A stretch of DNA of 42,034 nt from assembly GCA_903839535.1 (NCBI GenBank), contig CAIMCT010000263.1, positions 1 through 42,034 on the forward strand, given 5' to 3'. Both the position numbers and the translations under genes were made by a program. Below the pieces are notes generated by a model. The model was not told where the DNA came from. It worked only from the letters and a program-made list of their open reading frames with translations, and ran no database searches. Origin of the DNA: an uncultured Desulfobacteraceae bacterium (GTDB taxonomy: Bacteria; Desulfobacterota; Desulfobacteria; Desulfobacterales; Desulfatirhabdiaceae). This document shows positions 7,917 to 15,827 of this stretch, one piece after another. Every line of letters starts with the position of its first letter. Positions within the stretch are counted from its first letter, which is position 1.

Positions 7917-8999
7917 ATGAAAAAAATCGCTTTATTGAGTGTATTTGTCATGGCTGTGGTGATTGGGTTTTCGTTGATGCCGGCCCAAGCCTTGGATCTG
8001 GTGAAACTGCAAACCTGCTGGATGCCCGAACACGAAACCTTCCTGCCCTGGTTGGCCAAACAGAACGGCTGGGACAAGGAGGAAGGACTCGACCTGGAAC
8101 TCCTATTTTTTGATTCCGGCATGGCCCAAATGGAAGCACTGCCAGCCAAACAGTGGGTTATGGGTGGTACCGGGGGTGTTCCGCAGGTAGTGGGCGCACT
8201 GCGGTATGGAGCATACATGATCGGCCTCGGCAATGACGAATCCATGACCAATGCCATTTATGTCCGTCCAGACAGTCCTGTCCTGAAGACCAAAGGTTTC
8301 AACAAGAACGCCCCTGACGTGATAGGCTCCCCGGATACGGTGAAGGGTAAAACCGTTCTTGTCACCACAGTTTCCTCTGCTCACTATGCCCTCTCCACTT
8401 GGCTCAAAATGCTGGGTATCGAAGACAAAGATGTGATTATCAAGCAAATGGACCAGGCATCGATTATCGCCGCTTTCGATAAAGGCGTGGGGGATATAGC
8501 CTGTCTTTGGGCCCCTTATACCTTGGCTGCTGAAGACAAGGGTTGGAAACAGGTATCGGATATCAAAAAAGCAGGGGCGGCCTTGCCCATCACCCTGGTT
8601 GGCGATCGGGATTTCTGTGATAAAAATCCGGAAACCGTCGCCAAATTTCTGCGTGTTTACCTTCGGAGCGTCAATTATCTCAAGGCCAAAGGAAGCAGTC
8701 CCGAGGTGGTTAAACTGTACCAAAAATTCATGAAAGACTGGTGCGGCCAAGAGATGACAGAGGCCAATTGCAAAAAAGATATCGACACACATCCTGTATG
8801 GAACATCGAAGAGCAACTCGCACTGTTCGATACGTCCAAAGGAGAAAGCACAGCAGCGAAATGGCAGCGCATGATCGCCGAGTTTTTCACGGCCCAGGGC
8901 CGTTTTAAACCGGAAGAACTGGATAAAATCAACAAGAGCGGATATGTTACAGACAAGTTCCTGAAGATGGTCAAAACCCCCATTCCTACCGACAAATGA
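7917..8999 (+). CDS. ABC transporter substrate-binding protein (NMT1/TauA/SsuA-like)
   Basis: This periplasmic binding protein would capture the substrate and deliver it to the two permeases. ATG 7917 has AAAGGAG (7902-7908) eight bases upstream; the frame extends to a TTG at 7896 without support. The first 25 residues form a Sec signal peptide (KK, hydrophobic core, then AQA before LDLVK). The mature part begins LQTCWMPEHETFLPWLAKQ, as in the family that binds sulfonates, nitrate and pyrimidine precursors: a periplasmic binding fold with the substrate pocket in the N-terminal lobe. The match is to family level only, and taurine is inferred from tpa and xsc. No lipobox is present, so it should be soluble. 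It is encoded between ATPase 1 and permease 1, with 105 nt to the permease. Confidence 0.88.
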   Translation: MKKIALLSVFVMAVVIGFSLMPAQALDLVKLQTCWMPEHETFLPWLAKQNGWDKEEGLDLELLFFDSGMAQMEALPAKQWVMGGTGGVPQVVGALRYGAYMIGLGNDESMTNAIYVRPDSPVLKTKGFNKNAPDVIGSPDTVKGKTVLVTTVSSAHYALSTWLKMLGIEDKDVIIKQMDQASIIAAFDKGVGDIACLWAPYTLAAEDKGWKQVSDIKKAGAALPITLVGDRDFCDKNPETVAKFLRVYLRSVNYLKAKGSSPEVVKLYQKFMKDWCGQEMTEANCKKDIDTHPVWNIEEQLALFDTSKGESTAAKWQRMIAEFFTAQGRFKPEELDKINKSGYVTDKFLKMVKTPIPTDK

Positions 9000-9104
9000 A
9001 ATATGGTTGCGAGTATTGGGATGCGAGATAAATGAACTCGCTCCTCAATGCTCACAACTAACCTCCATTGCGTGGCAAGCCGTTCCAAGAAAGGGAGTTA
9101 AACC

Positions 9105-9899
9105 ATGGCTTATGAATCTGTCAAAGTCGAAAAACCTCTGAGCTTGATCCTGCTTCCCATCCTCAGTGTGTTCACCTTCTTTTCCGCCTGGGAGTTGATT
9201 GTTGATACCGGTATCGTTCCCAGCACCATGCTGGCGGCACCATCCGCTGTCATCAAACTGTTCCTGATCAAACTCACTGATCCCAACCCGGACGGTGCCA
9301 TCCTGGCCGCCCACGCCTGGACGAGTGGTAAAGAGGCATTTATTGGATACCTGCTGAGCTTGGCATTTGGTTTGCCTCTGGGATTGCTCATGGGGTGGTT
9401 TACGGTAGTCAGGGGTCTCGCCCGACCCATCTTCGAGCTAATCAGGCCCATCCCTCCCATTGCCTGGATTCCGTTAACCATTTTCTGGTTCGGAATCGGC
9501 ATCGAAGGCAAGGTCTTCATTATCTGGCTGGGAGGGGTCGTACCGTGCGTCATCAATGCGTTTGTCGGCGTTCGTATGACCAACCCAACCCTCATTCAAA
9601 TGGCGCGGACATACGGCGCCAGCGACTGGCAGATTTTTGTTCAGCTTTGCATCCCATCGGCCCTACCCATGGTCTTCGGTGCCCTGCAGATCGCCTTGGT
9701 CTGCTGCTGGGTCAACCTGGTGGGTGCCGAGTTGCTTGCCGCGGATCAGGGTTTGGGCTATCTGATCTCCATGGGACGACGTTTGGCGCTACCAGATATG
9801 GTTGTCCTGGGCATGGTATGCGTGGGATTCGTCGGTGCCGTGATTGGTTATGCTATTGAACGCCTGGAGTGTCGACTCCTTGCCGGTATCAGGAGGTAG
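9105..9899 (+). CDS. ABC transporter permease 1 (TauC/SsuC-like)
   Basis: An inner-membrane permease of 264 residues with about six hydrophobic segments and the BPD_transp_1 fold. The stretch IRPIPPIAWIPLTIFWFGIG is a hallmark of the taurine/nitrate/sulfonate permease family. The cytoplasmic EAA-type loop that docks with the ATPase is visible around ARTYGASDWQIF with G and P further on. ATG 9105 has GAAAGGGAG about seven bases upstream. It differs clearly from permease 2, so the translocation pore is a heterodimer. Its 3' end carries the ribosome-binding site of permease 2, so the two are probably translationally coupled. Confidence 0.9.
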   Translation: MAYESVKVEKPLSLILLPILSVFTFFSAWELIVDTGIVPSTMLAAPSAVIKLFLIKLTDPNPDGAILAAHAWTSGKEAFIGYLLSLAFGLPLGLLMGWFTVVRGLARPIFELIRPIPPIAWIPLTIFWFGIGIEGKVFIIWLGGVVPCVINAFVGVRMTNPTLIQMARTYGASDWQIFVQLCIPSALPMVFGALQIALVCCWVNLVGAELLAADQGLGYLISMGRRLALPDMVVLGMVCVGFVGAVIGYAIERLECRLLAGIRR

Positions 9900-9904
9900 A
9901 TATA

Positions 9905-10786
9905 TTGAGTGCCATGATAAAACAACCCACGAATTCCGGAACGGGTGACCGGGCCATCGCCAATGAGGTACAGGAAGCGGTCGGCGAGAAAAAACCCATG
10001 ACCATTTACCGCGTCATCACCAACGAATATTTTCTGTATTGTGTTTCGACAGTGACTTTTTTGTTGGTTTGGCAGGTGATTGGACAAAGCGATATGTTCA
10101 AAGGAGCGCTGGCCTCCCCCGTTCAAGTAGTGCTGCGTTTTGATCGAATGCTGACAGACACGCTGGCGGGCCTGACCCTTTGGGGGCATATCTGGGCCAG
10201 CACCAGCCGGGTGTTGATCGGATTTGCGCTGGCTTCGGCTTTCGCCATCCCCATCGGACTGTTCATGGCTCTCAACCCATATGTTGATGCCATTATAAAG
10301 CCGGTCTTCGACATCTTCAAACCCATGCCGCCAATTGCCTGGGTATCCATCGCCATTCTCTGGTTCGGGATTGGGGAGCCTTCCAAGATATTCATCATTG
10401 TTATTGGCACGTTCGTTCCATGCCTCCTGAATGCTTACACCGGGATACGCCTGATCGAGCCGGAGCTGTATGATGTGGTTAAAGTTCTGGGGGGAAATCG
10501 CAGGGATGAAATCATTCAAGTCAGCTTCCCAGCCTCCTTTCCAGCGATTTTTGCTGGTCTTCAGATATCTTTATCCAACGCCTGGACCTGTGTTCTGGCA
10601 GCCGAACTGGTGGCATCCCGATCCGGACTGGGTTTTATCATCGTCCAGGGGATGAAAATGTCCGATACATCCCTCGTGATTGGCGGCATGGTTATTATCG
10701 CTATCGTGGCCTGGACGACCTCGCTACTGGTCATTATCCTCGAAAAACTGGTCTGTCCCTGGAAACGAAAATTGGAAGGCTTTTAA
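9905..10786 (+). CDS. ABC transporter permease 2 (TauC/SsuC-like)
   Basis: The second, distinct inner-membrane permease, about 293 residues. A TTG start at 9905 is proposed because AGGAGGT at 9891-9897 is seven bases upstream; ATG 9914 would be 16 bases away. The N-terminus has about 40 hydrophilic residues before the first membrane segment. The family stretch FKPMPPIAWVSIAILWFGIG parallels permease 1, and the EAA-type loop lies near VKVLGGNRRDEIIQV. Having two different permeases and two different ATPases in one system is less common than the homodimeric TauBC arrangement. A copy of the dispersed element separates it from ATPase 2. Confidence 0.88.
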   Translation: MSAMIKQPTNSGTGDRAIANEVQEAVGEKKPMTIYRVITNEYFLYCVSTVTFLLVWQVIGQSDMFKGALASPVQVVLRFDRMLTDTLAGLTLWGHIWASTSRVLIGFALASAFAIPIGLFMALNPYVDAIIKPVFDIFKPMPPIAWVSIAILWFGIGEPSKIFIIVIGTFVPCLLNAYTGIRLIEPELYDVVKVLGGNRRDEIIQVSFPASFPAIFAGLQISLSNAWTCVLAAELVASRSGLGFIIVQGMKMSDTSLVIGGMVIIAIVAWTTSLLVIILEKLVCPWKRKLEGF

Positions 10787-10789
10787 TTC

Positions 10790-10901
10790 TATACTGCGAA
10801 CTGGCATAATTTTACGTTTTTGATCCCCCACCCCACCCCAACCCTCCCCCGCTGGGAGAGGGAGTTTATGAAAAGCGCAGATTATGCCAGTTCTCAGTAT
10901 A
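10790..10901. repeat. Copy D of the dispersed terminal-inverted-repeat element (complete)
   Basis: A complete 112-bp copy. The left end is TATACTGCGAACTGGCATAA. The right end, ATTATGCCAGTTCTCAGTATA, is its complement with one mismatch. The core is CT-rich (CCCCACCCC... CCCCGCTGGGAGAGGGAG). It is nearly identical to the copy at 15721-15827 except for a 5-bp unit in the core. It lies within the operon between permease 2 and ATPase 2. Confidence 0.75.
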
Positions 10902-10921
10902 TCTGTTTAGAAAGAGACAAT

Positions 10922-11683
10922 ATGAACACTCCTAAAATTGTTTGCCAAAACATATCCAAGATATTCATCCAGAAAGGGACTCAGCGGGTGCATGTCCTCC
11001 AGGATATCAGCCTTGAAGTTCGGGACAACGAGTTTCTGGTCATCCTGGGGCCCGGCCAATGTGGCAAAAGCACCCTTTTGCGAATTATCGCAGGGCTGGA
11101 GACTCCCTCTGAGGGAACGGTATTGCTGGATGGTCAGACCGTGACAAAACCAGGACCGGACCGGGGGCTTGTGTTTCAGAGCTACATGCTCTTCGCATGG
11201 CGTACTGTGATGGGCAATGTCGAGATGGGCCCGAAACTCAATGGGGTTCCCAAAGCCGAACGGCGGAAAATTGCGCAGCACTATATCAACCTGGTCGGGC
11301 TGCAGAAATTCGAAAACCATTACCCCCACCAGTTGTCAGGCGGAATGAAACAGCGGGTGGGCATAGCTCGCGCTTATGCAAATGGCCCGCAGGTCATGCT
11401 GTTGGACGAACCTTTTGGTCAGTTGGATGCTCAGACCCGGATTTTCATGGAACAAGAAACCGAGCGCATCTGGCAAACGGAAAAGCGCACCGTCCTTTTT
11501 GTCACTAACAACATTGACGAGGCCATTTTTCTGGCCGATCGTATCGTCAGCCTTGAAGGCAAGCTGCCAGGGCGCATGGCTTCGGTCTATGACATTGATC
11601 TGCCCCGTCCGCGAGAGCATACGGACATGAAGTTTCTACATCTCCGGCAGATGATCACCGATGCTTCAACATTGACATTATAA
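10922..11683 (+). CDS. ABC importer ATPase 2, intact signature but H-loop His replaced by Asn
   Basis: The second nucleotide-binding subunit of the importer, 253 residues. ATG 10922 was chosen because the open frame upstream to 10820 is only read-through of the dispersed repeat. Walker A is GPGQCGKST (43-51), the signature is canonical LSGGM (138-142) and Walker B is MLLDEP with the catalytic Glu. The switch histidine of the H-loop is Asn: the segment reads VTNNIDEA (N196), where the partner has VTHNIEEA. With ATPase 1, whose signature is degenerate, the predicted heterodimer has one fully consensus site (Walker and H-loop of ATPase 1 with signature of ATPase 2) and one doubly degenerate site. 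The gene follows permease 2 after a 135-nt gap with a repeat copy. The ribosome site is weak (AAAGAGA). Confidence 0.9.
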   Translation: MNTPKIVCQNISKIFIQKGTQRVHVLQDISLEVRDNEFLVILGPGQCGKSTLLRIIAGLETPSEGTVLLDGQTVTKPGPDRGLVFQSYMLFAWRTVMGNVEMGPKLNGVPKAERRKIAQHYINLVGLQKFENHYPHQLSGGMKQRVGIARAYANGPQVMLLDEPFGQLDAQTRIFMEQETERIWQTEKRTVLFVTNNIDEAIFLADRIVSLEGKLPGRMASVYDIDLPRPREHTDMKFLHLRQMITDASTLTL

Positions 11684-11801
11684 CCGCTGATTCACCAGTC
11701 AGCTTGATGCAAATCCGCAATAGAGCAAGCAAATTAGCCACCGCAGATTTTCAGGCAGGCTTTTGCAGCGAGAGCAAACGGACAAAAAGGATTTTAGGTA
11801 A

Positions 11802-12644
11802 ATGACTCCCCTGTTTCGACAATTTTCCTATACCGGTCCGGTTCTGGGCGTTGTTCTGGACTGGGCCGGCACAACCGTGGACTATGGCTGCCGCGGACCG
11901 GCATCTGTTTTTATCAAAACATTTCAGGAATTCGGCGTTTCCGTACCTGCTGCTGAAGCGCGTCAGTTCATGGGTCTTGCAAAAAAAGATCATGTACGCG
12001 CCTTGTGCGGCCTGCCATCGGTAACGGCTCAGTGGCTGGCCATGCACAGGCGCATCCCGGAAGATATTGATATCAATGCTATCTATACTCGCATGGAACC
12101 CATGATGGTCCTGGCCGTTTCGGATCATGCCGATACCATACCGGGTGTTTTTGAAGCAGTAGCCGGGCTTCGGGCCAGACAGATTCGCATTGGTTCATCC
12201 ACGGGTTATACCCGTCCAATGATGGATGTGCTGGCTACTAATGCCAGGAAAAACGGATATTCGCCGGACGTAGTGGTATGTTCCTCGGATGTGCCGGCCG
12301 GGCGTCCCTATCCATGGATGTGCTATACTAATGCGATCCAGCTTCAGGTTTATCCGCTGGAGGCCATGGTAAAAATCGGGGATACAATAAGCGATATCGG
12401 GGAGGGACTCAATGCCGGGATGTGGACCGTCGGGATTACCCAAACCGGCAATGAGATGGGGCTATCGCTGGAAGAAGTGAATCAGTTGCCGGATATTGAA
12501 CGAGTGGCTCGTCTGACTGCCATCAAGAATCGTTTTCAAGCAGCCGGCGCCCATTACGCAGTGGAAACGGTGGCGGATGTTCTGCCCGTGATTGATGAAA
12601 TCAGCGAGCGTCTATCACGAGGCGAGCATCCTCGCCATCACTGA
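11802..12644 (+). CDS. phnX: Phosphonoacetaldehyde hydrolase (phosphonatase, HAD family)
   Basis: It splits phosphonoacetaldehyde into acetaldehyde and phosphate in 2-aminoethylphosphonate breakdown. The 280 residues cover the family fully. The HAD nucleophile is D20 in DWAGTTVDY. The cap domain carries the Schiff-base lysine K61 in MGLAKKDH, at the same offset from the nucleophile (41 residues) as Asp12 and Lys53 of the Bacillus cereus enzyme. Later stretches AGRPYPWMCY and IKIGDTISDI are also diagnostic. ATG 11802 follows AAGGATTTTAGGTAA. It is the last gene of the plus-strand operon. Its presence in a cluster otherwise dedicated to taurine is unexpected. Either the transporter and aminotransferase also serve aminoethylphosphonate, or the protein has moved to a related C2 aldehyde; the conserved active site favours the first. 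Confidence 0.9.
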   Translation: MTPLFRQFSYTGPVLGVVLDWAGTTVDYGCRGPASVFIKTFQEFGVSVPAAEARQFMGLAKKDHVRALCGLPSVTAQWLAMHRRIPEDIDINAIYTRMEPMMVLAVSDHADTIPGVFEAVAGLRARQIRIGSSTGYTRPMMDVLATNARKNGYSPDVVVCSSDVPAGRPYPWMCYTNAIQLQVYPLEAMVKIGDTISDIGEGLNAGMWTVGITQTGNEMGLSLEEVNQLPDIERVARLTAIKNRFQAAGAHYAVETVADVLPVIDEISERLSRGEHPRHH

Positions 12645-12651
12645 TAATTCA

Positions 12652-12975
12652 TCATTTTCTCGTTCTCGCCCGTTTATTTTTCATTGCTATCAAGGATATA
12701 AACTCAAACGTAATTGTTGCTCCGAAAGCAGCGGTTATCTCAACCGGATCATACGCCGGTAAAACTTCGACCCAATCAAAACCCACAAAATTCATTCCAT
12801 CAAGTCCGCCCACTACCTGTAAAGCTTCCCAGCTAGTGAGGCCCCCAACCTCAATCTTGCCCGTGCCAGGGGCATAAGCCGAATCCACAAAATCAATATC
12901 AAATGTGACAAAGACATTTGGGTGCGTATCTTTTGTAACAAATAGAAAAACTTCTAATAACGGATAGTTAATCAT
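12652..12975 (-). pseudogene. Agmatinase/ureohydrolase C-terminal fragment
   Basis: The 107-residue frame matches only the C-terminal third of arginase/agmatinase family proteins. It has VFVTFDIDFVDSAYAPGTG (the DxD metal ligands), then GGLTSWEALQVV and a final WVEVLPAYDP segment. The first two thirds, including the GGDHS and DAHxD metal motifs, are absent. Upstream of the ATG at 12975 the same frame closes with TGA and no other frame restores them. It is almost certainly a dead 3' remnant, converging on phnX with a 7-nt gap. Confidence 0.75.
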
Positions 12976-13297
12976 TTTATGAGAGACAGATCAGGTACTT
13001 TGTTTATGGCATAGCTTTTGTGCAGGCCGATATGCCAGGTGTTTTTTAGTCTGGAAACTGTAGCTATGCAAATAAAGATGGGCTTTTTTGGCAACTGTCA
13101 TATTTCTCTGAACATTGCGTTGTTCTTATGTTATAGAATAATTCTATTACCGCAAATGACGGTTGGATTCTACCAACCATCTGATATTATGTCAAATAAT
13201 TCATTTTGTTATCTCTTGTAGAGTATATGTTTTAGTCCATAAAACAAGAATTATCAAGAATTTGGATGTAGAAGGCCGTTTTTTTCTTAAAAATTTG
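12976..13297. other. Intergenic stretch without a recognisable gene
   Basis: An AT-rich region between the agmatinase fragment and the hairpin. Small open frames here (for example 13018-13221) have no ribosome-binding site and no family resemblance. Confidence 0.5.
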
Positions 13298-13339
13298 CGT
13301 AGTATATGATATTATGACCCAATAATATCATATACTACG
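13298..13339. repeat. Perfect 18-bp-stem hairpin
   Basis: CGTAGTATATGATATTAT (13298-13315), a 6-nt loop GACCCA, and the exact complement at 13322-13339. The stem is AT-rich with no T-run after it. It lies about 150 bp upstream of a transposase-type HTH remnant and may be an insertion-sequence end or a protein-binding site. Confidence 0.75.
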
Positions 13340-13487
13340 AAGAGGTTCAGAGATGCCCATTGTCGAGTCGAAAAGACCGGAGCATCTGTCGGTATCGAAC
13401 AAAGCATTATCAACCTGGTTGTCGATTCAAAGGGAATTCTGACTTTTTACCTGTTGGGTAAACCAGTAGCAATCACAGGAGGAAAAT

Positions 13488-13667
13488 ATGTCGGTGGAAA
13501 TGACTGCGGAAGAAGTGTCGATCATGATTCGAGCCCGACAATTATTCAGGGAAAAGGGACTTGTCCCGAATGCTGACATATCCGAGATTTGTCAGGCTGC
13601 TGGGATATCCCGGAAAACCGGTTATCAATGGGCTGAAAAGCATGCTGAAAATTGGCCCGTTAAATAA
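13488..13667 (+). pseudogene. Transposase-associated helix-turn-helix protein, truncated
   Basis: A 59-residue frame with a strong ribosome site (AGGAGG at 13477-13482, five bases from ATG). The sequence includes RARQLFREKGL and ISEICQAAGISRKTGYQW, a helix-turn-helix of the kind in the first, DNA-binding orf of several insertion sequences. Such proteins are usually about twice this length and paired with a DDE transposase gene. Neither the C-terminal half nor a transposase core is found, so this is probably an insertion-sequence remnant. It could still encode a small DNA-binding protein. Confidence 0.5.
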
Positions 13668-13830
13668 GCAAATCATTGACGCTATCGGTTCACTGAGGAA
13701 TTTGGATTTAAATCAGCAGAAACAGGTATAGAATGTGATTCAATCCATTCTGGATCCTAAATCAACGACAGAAAGTGTTACCTTGTTTTCTTGATTTTTT
13801 TGGATTTTTATTGACTCATTACAATTCAGT

Positions 13831-15030
13831 ATGTGGGAAAAAAACAATAACACTTGCGGCCCAATGAAGATACGATCTGAAAACCATAACCTGAAAATGA
13901 TTTTTGCCCTTACGCTGGTTCATTTCACCGGTGATTTTTATAGTTCCTTTATCAATCCCCTGATGCCGGTGTTTGTGGACCATTTCTCGCTGACCCTGAC
14001 CCAGGTGGGAATCATCACCGGAATCAGCCGGTTTCTGGCATTTGTTGTCCAGCCGCCTGTCGGATATATTGCGGATCATTACAGGACACGATTGTTTATT
14101 CTCGGAGGCCCTTTTCTGGTCATCACCATGATTTCCATGGTGGGTGTCGCACCCACGTTCTGGGTGCTTGTCATACTGGTTTCTATCGGCTCCATTGGCT
14201 CTTCCATGTTTCATCCGACGGTTGCCGGCATGATTTCGACTTATTCAGGCCGGAATATCGGTTTTTCCATTTCGGTGTTCAACATGGGAGGCACCCTTGC
14301 ATTTGGCGTAGGCCCCATGTTTATTGCCTGGTTTGTGGCGACATACGGTTTGGAATCAACACCAATTACCATGATTCTGGGGCTTATGGTAATGGTGTAT
14401 CTGTATTTTACGGTACCGGTTCCAGAATGTGAAGGGTTAAAAGATTTCGGGCTGATCGGATCCATCAGGGAGGTGTTCGGAACGGTCTGGAAACCGATCA
14501 TTCTGATCTGGCTCATCATGGCATCACGGGCGTTTGTCAGTCAGTCGCTACTCACCTACCTGCCGGTGCATTACGCCAGGCAGGGGCATTCCCTGATTTC
14601 CATCGGTGCGGTGGTCTCCCTTTTTACCATTGCTGGAGCATTCAGCGGTCTTATCGCAGGTTATCTGTCGGATCGCATCGGATTCAAGCCGGTGTTTTAT
14701 TGGGCGCATCTGCTGACTACGCCGGCCATATATGTGATGTTGAATGTGCCCGGAAACTGGCTTTACCTGAATACCTTCATTACCGGGGCTTTTGCGTTAG
14801 CAACGCTCCCTCTTGGTGTTGCAATGGCCCAGAAACTGGCACCAAAGGGGAAATCCATGGCATCCAGCCTGATGATGGGATTCGCTATGGGAACAGGTGG
14901 TGTCATGACCCCGATAACCGGAAAACTGGCGGACATGTTCTCAATTGCACCGGTCCTGAATGTAATCGCCATTCTTCCAATTCTGACGATTGTGCTTATC
15001 TATCTGTTGCCAAAGGAAACCGCTTCTTGA
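13831..15030 (+). CDS. Major facilitator transporter, fosmidomycin-resistance (Fsr)-like
   Basis: A 399-residue inner-membrane protein with about twelve hydrophobic segments. LVHFTGDFYSSFINPLMPVF near the N-terminus and the FHPTVAGMIS and NMGGTLAFGVGP stretches resemble the Fsr subgroup of MFS drug and metabolite exporters. The inter-helix loop VGYIADHYRTR fits the MFS motif-A position. The start is uncertain: ATG 13831 gives the longest frame, while ATG 13864 would remove eleven residues; neither has a clear ribosome-binding site. Its substrate cannot be told from sequence. It stands alone on the plus strand before the ftsB-like gene, outside the taurine island, so a link to sulfite or acetate export is possible but unsupported. 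Confidence 0.85.
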   Translation: MWEKNNNTCGPMKIRSENHNLKMIFALTLVHFTGDFYSSFINPLMPVFVDHFSLTLTQVGIITGISRFLAFVVQPPVGYIADHYRTRLFILGGPFLVITMISMVGVAPTFWVLVILVSIGSIGSSMFHPTVAGMISTYSGRNIGFSISVFNMGGTLAFGVGPMFIAWFVATYGLESTPITMILGLMVMVYLYFTVPVPECEGLKDFGLIGSIREVFGTVWKPIILIWLIMASRAFVSQSLLTYLPVHYARQGHSLISIGAVVSLFTIAGAFSGLIAGYLSDRIGFKPVFYWAHLLTTPAIYVMLNVPGNWLYLNTFITGAFALATLPLGVAMAQKLAPKGKSMASSLMMGFAMGTGGVMTPITGKLADMFSIAPVLNVIAILPILTIVLIYLLPKETAS

Positions 15031-15075
15031 AGCATCGATTTAACCCTTGAACTATTTAACCCTCTGAACCATATT

Positions 15076-15411
15076 ATGGAAAACAATATGAAATCTTTAG
15101 GTAACCATCTCAGCGCCGCACAAAACATCGCCATGGTCCTTGCAGTCACGGGGATTGTAGTTTTGTTTTTTTCGATCATAGTGGGTGATAAAGGTATTTC
15201 CAGTCTCCAGTTGATCAAAATTGAACGCCAGACCCTAATGAGTGTCAATGTCGAACTCAAACGGAAAAATCTGCAGCTCTTTAATGAAATTGAAAGGTTA
15301 AAAAAAGATCCACTATATATTGAGTCCATTGCAAGGCAAGAGCTGGGACTGATCGGCAAGAATGAAATTGTGATCAATATGAATAATGTCACTGCCACAG
15401 AAAAAAAATAA
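15076..15411 (+). CDS. Septum formation initiator family protein (FtsB/DivIC-like)
   Basis: A 111-residue bitopic membrane protein. It has a short cytoplasmic N-terminus, one membrane helix (about 17-36, NIAMVLAVTGIVVLFFSIIV), then a coiled coil (about 42-77) and the conserved tail DPLYIESIARQELGLIGKNE (78-97) typical of FtsB/DivIC. Members join FtsL and FtsQ in the divisome. ATG 15076 is the longest start and ATG 15088 is possible; neither has a strong ribosome-binding site. It follows the MFS gene by 45 nt on the same strand. The C-terminal extension after residue 100 is short and unremarkable. Confidence 0.85.
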   Translation: MENNMKSLGNHLSAAQNIAMVLAVTGIVVLFFSIIVGDKGISSLQLIKIERQTLMSVNVELKRKNLQLFNEIERLKKDPLYIESIARQELGLIGKNEIVINMNNVTATEKK

Positions 15412-15420
15412 TCGGAACTC

Positions 15421-15492
15421 CACCACCATCCCAACCCTCCCCCGCTGGGAAGGGCACCAAATGGAAATAGCAGATTATGCCCGTTCGCAGTA
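15421..15492. repeat. Copy E of the dispersed element, right-hand part
   Basis: It contains the core CCCAACCCTCCCCCGCTGGG and the right end CAGATTATGCCCGTTCGCAG, truncated before the final TATA. The left terminal repeat is missing. Confidence 0.55.
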
Positions 15493-15566
15493 AACAACCA
15501 GGTATAAACGCTCATGGCATGGTCTATGCCGCCCCATGAATGAAAATCGTTTTTCACGCAAAGGCG

Positions 15567-15594
15567 GTAGGGGCGACCGGCCGGTCGCCCTTAC
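15567..15594. repeat. REP-type palindrome
   Basis: GTAGGGGCGACCGG is followed directly by CCGGTCGCCCTTAC, a 28-bp palindrome with one mismatch. It starts with the same GTAGGGGCG seen (inverted) in the insertion in the LysM gene at 38259-38304. Confidence 0.6.
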
Positions 15595-15720
15595 TTGTTT
15601 CGTGTCTTTCGTGTGTTTGTGGTTTAAAAGTATTTTCACGGTAAAAAAATGTCGTACATCAAGCTGGACGGCGGCAATACGCTGTTGGATTCAGCTACGT
15701 CCTGGGCTGACCACCATATT

Positions 15721-15827
15721 TATACTGCGAACTGGCATAATTTTACGTTTTTGATCCCCCACCCCAACCCTCCCCCGCTGGGAGAGGGAGTTTATGAAAA
15801 GCGCAGATTATGCCCGTTCGCAGTATA
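15721..15827. repeat. Copy F of the dispersed terminal-inverted-repeat element (complete)
   Basis: A 107-bp complete copy. The left end TATACTGCGAACTGGCATAA and the right end ATTATGCCCGTTCGCAGTATA are inverted repeats with 20 of 21 positions matching. It contains no coding sequence, so it fits a MITE-like or REP-like element mobilised in trans. Confidence 0.75.

Noticed and set aside
8103-8816. A 237-codon open frame opposite the substrate-binding protein gene
   Set aside because: It is an antisense frame; the plus strand has a signal peptide, a ribosome-binding site and family motifs.
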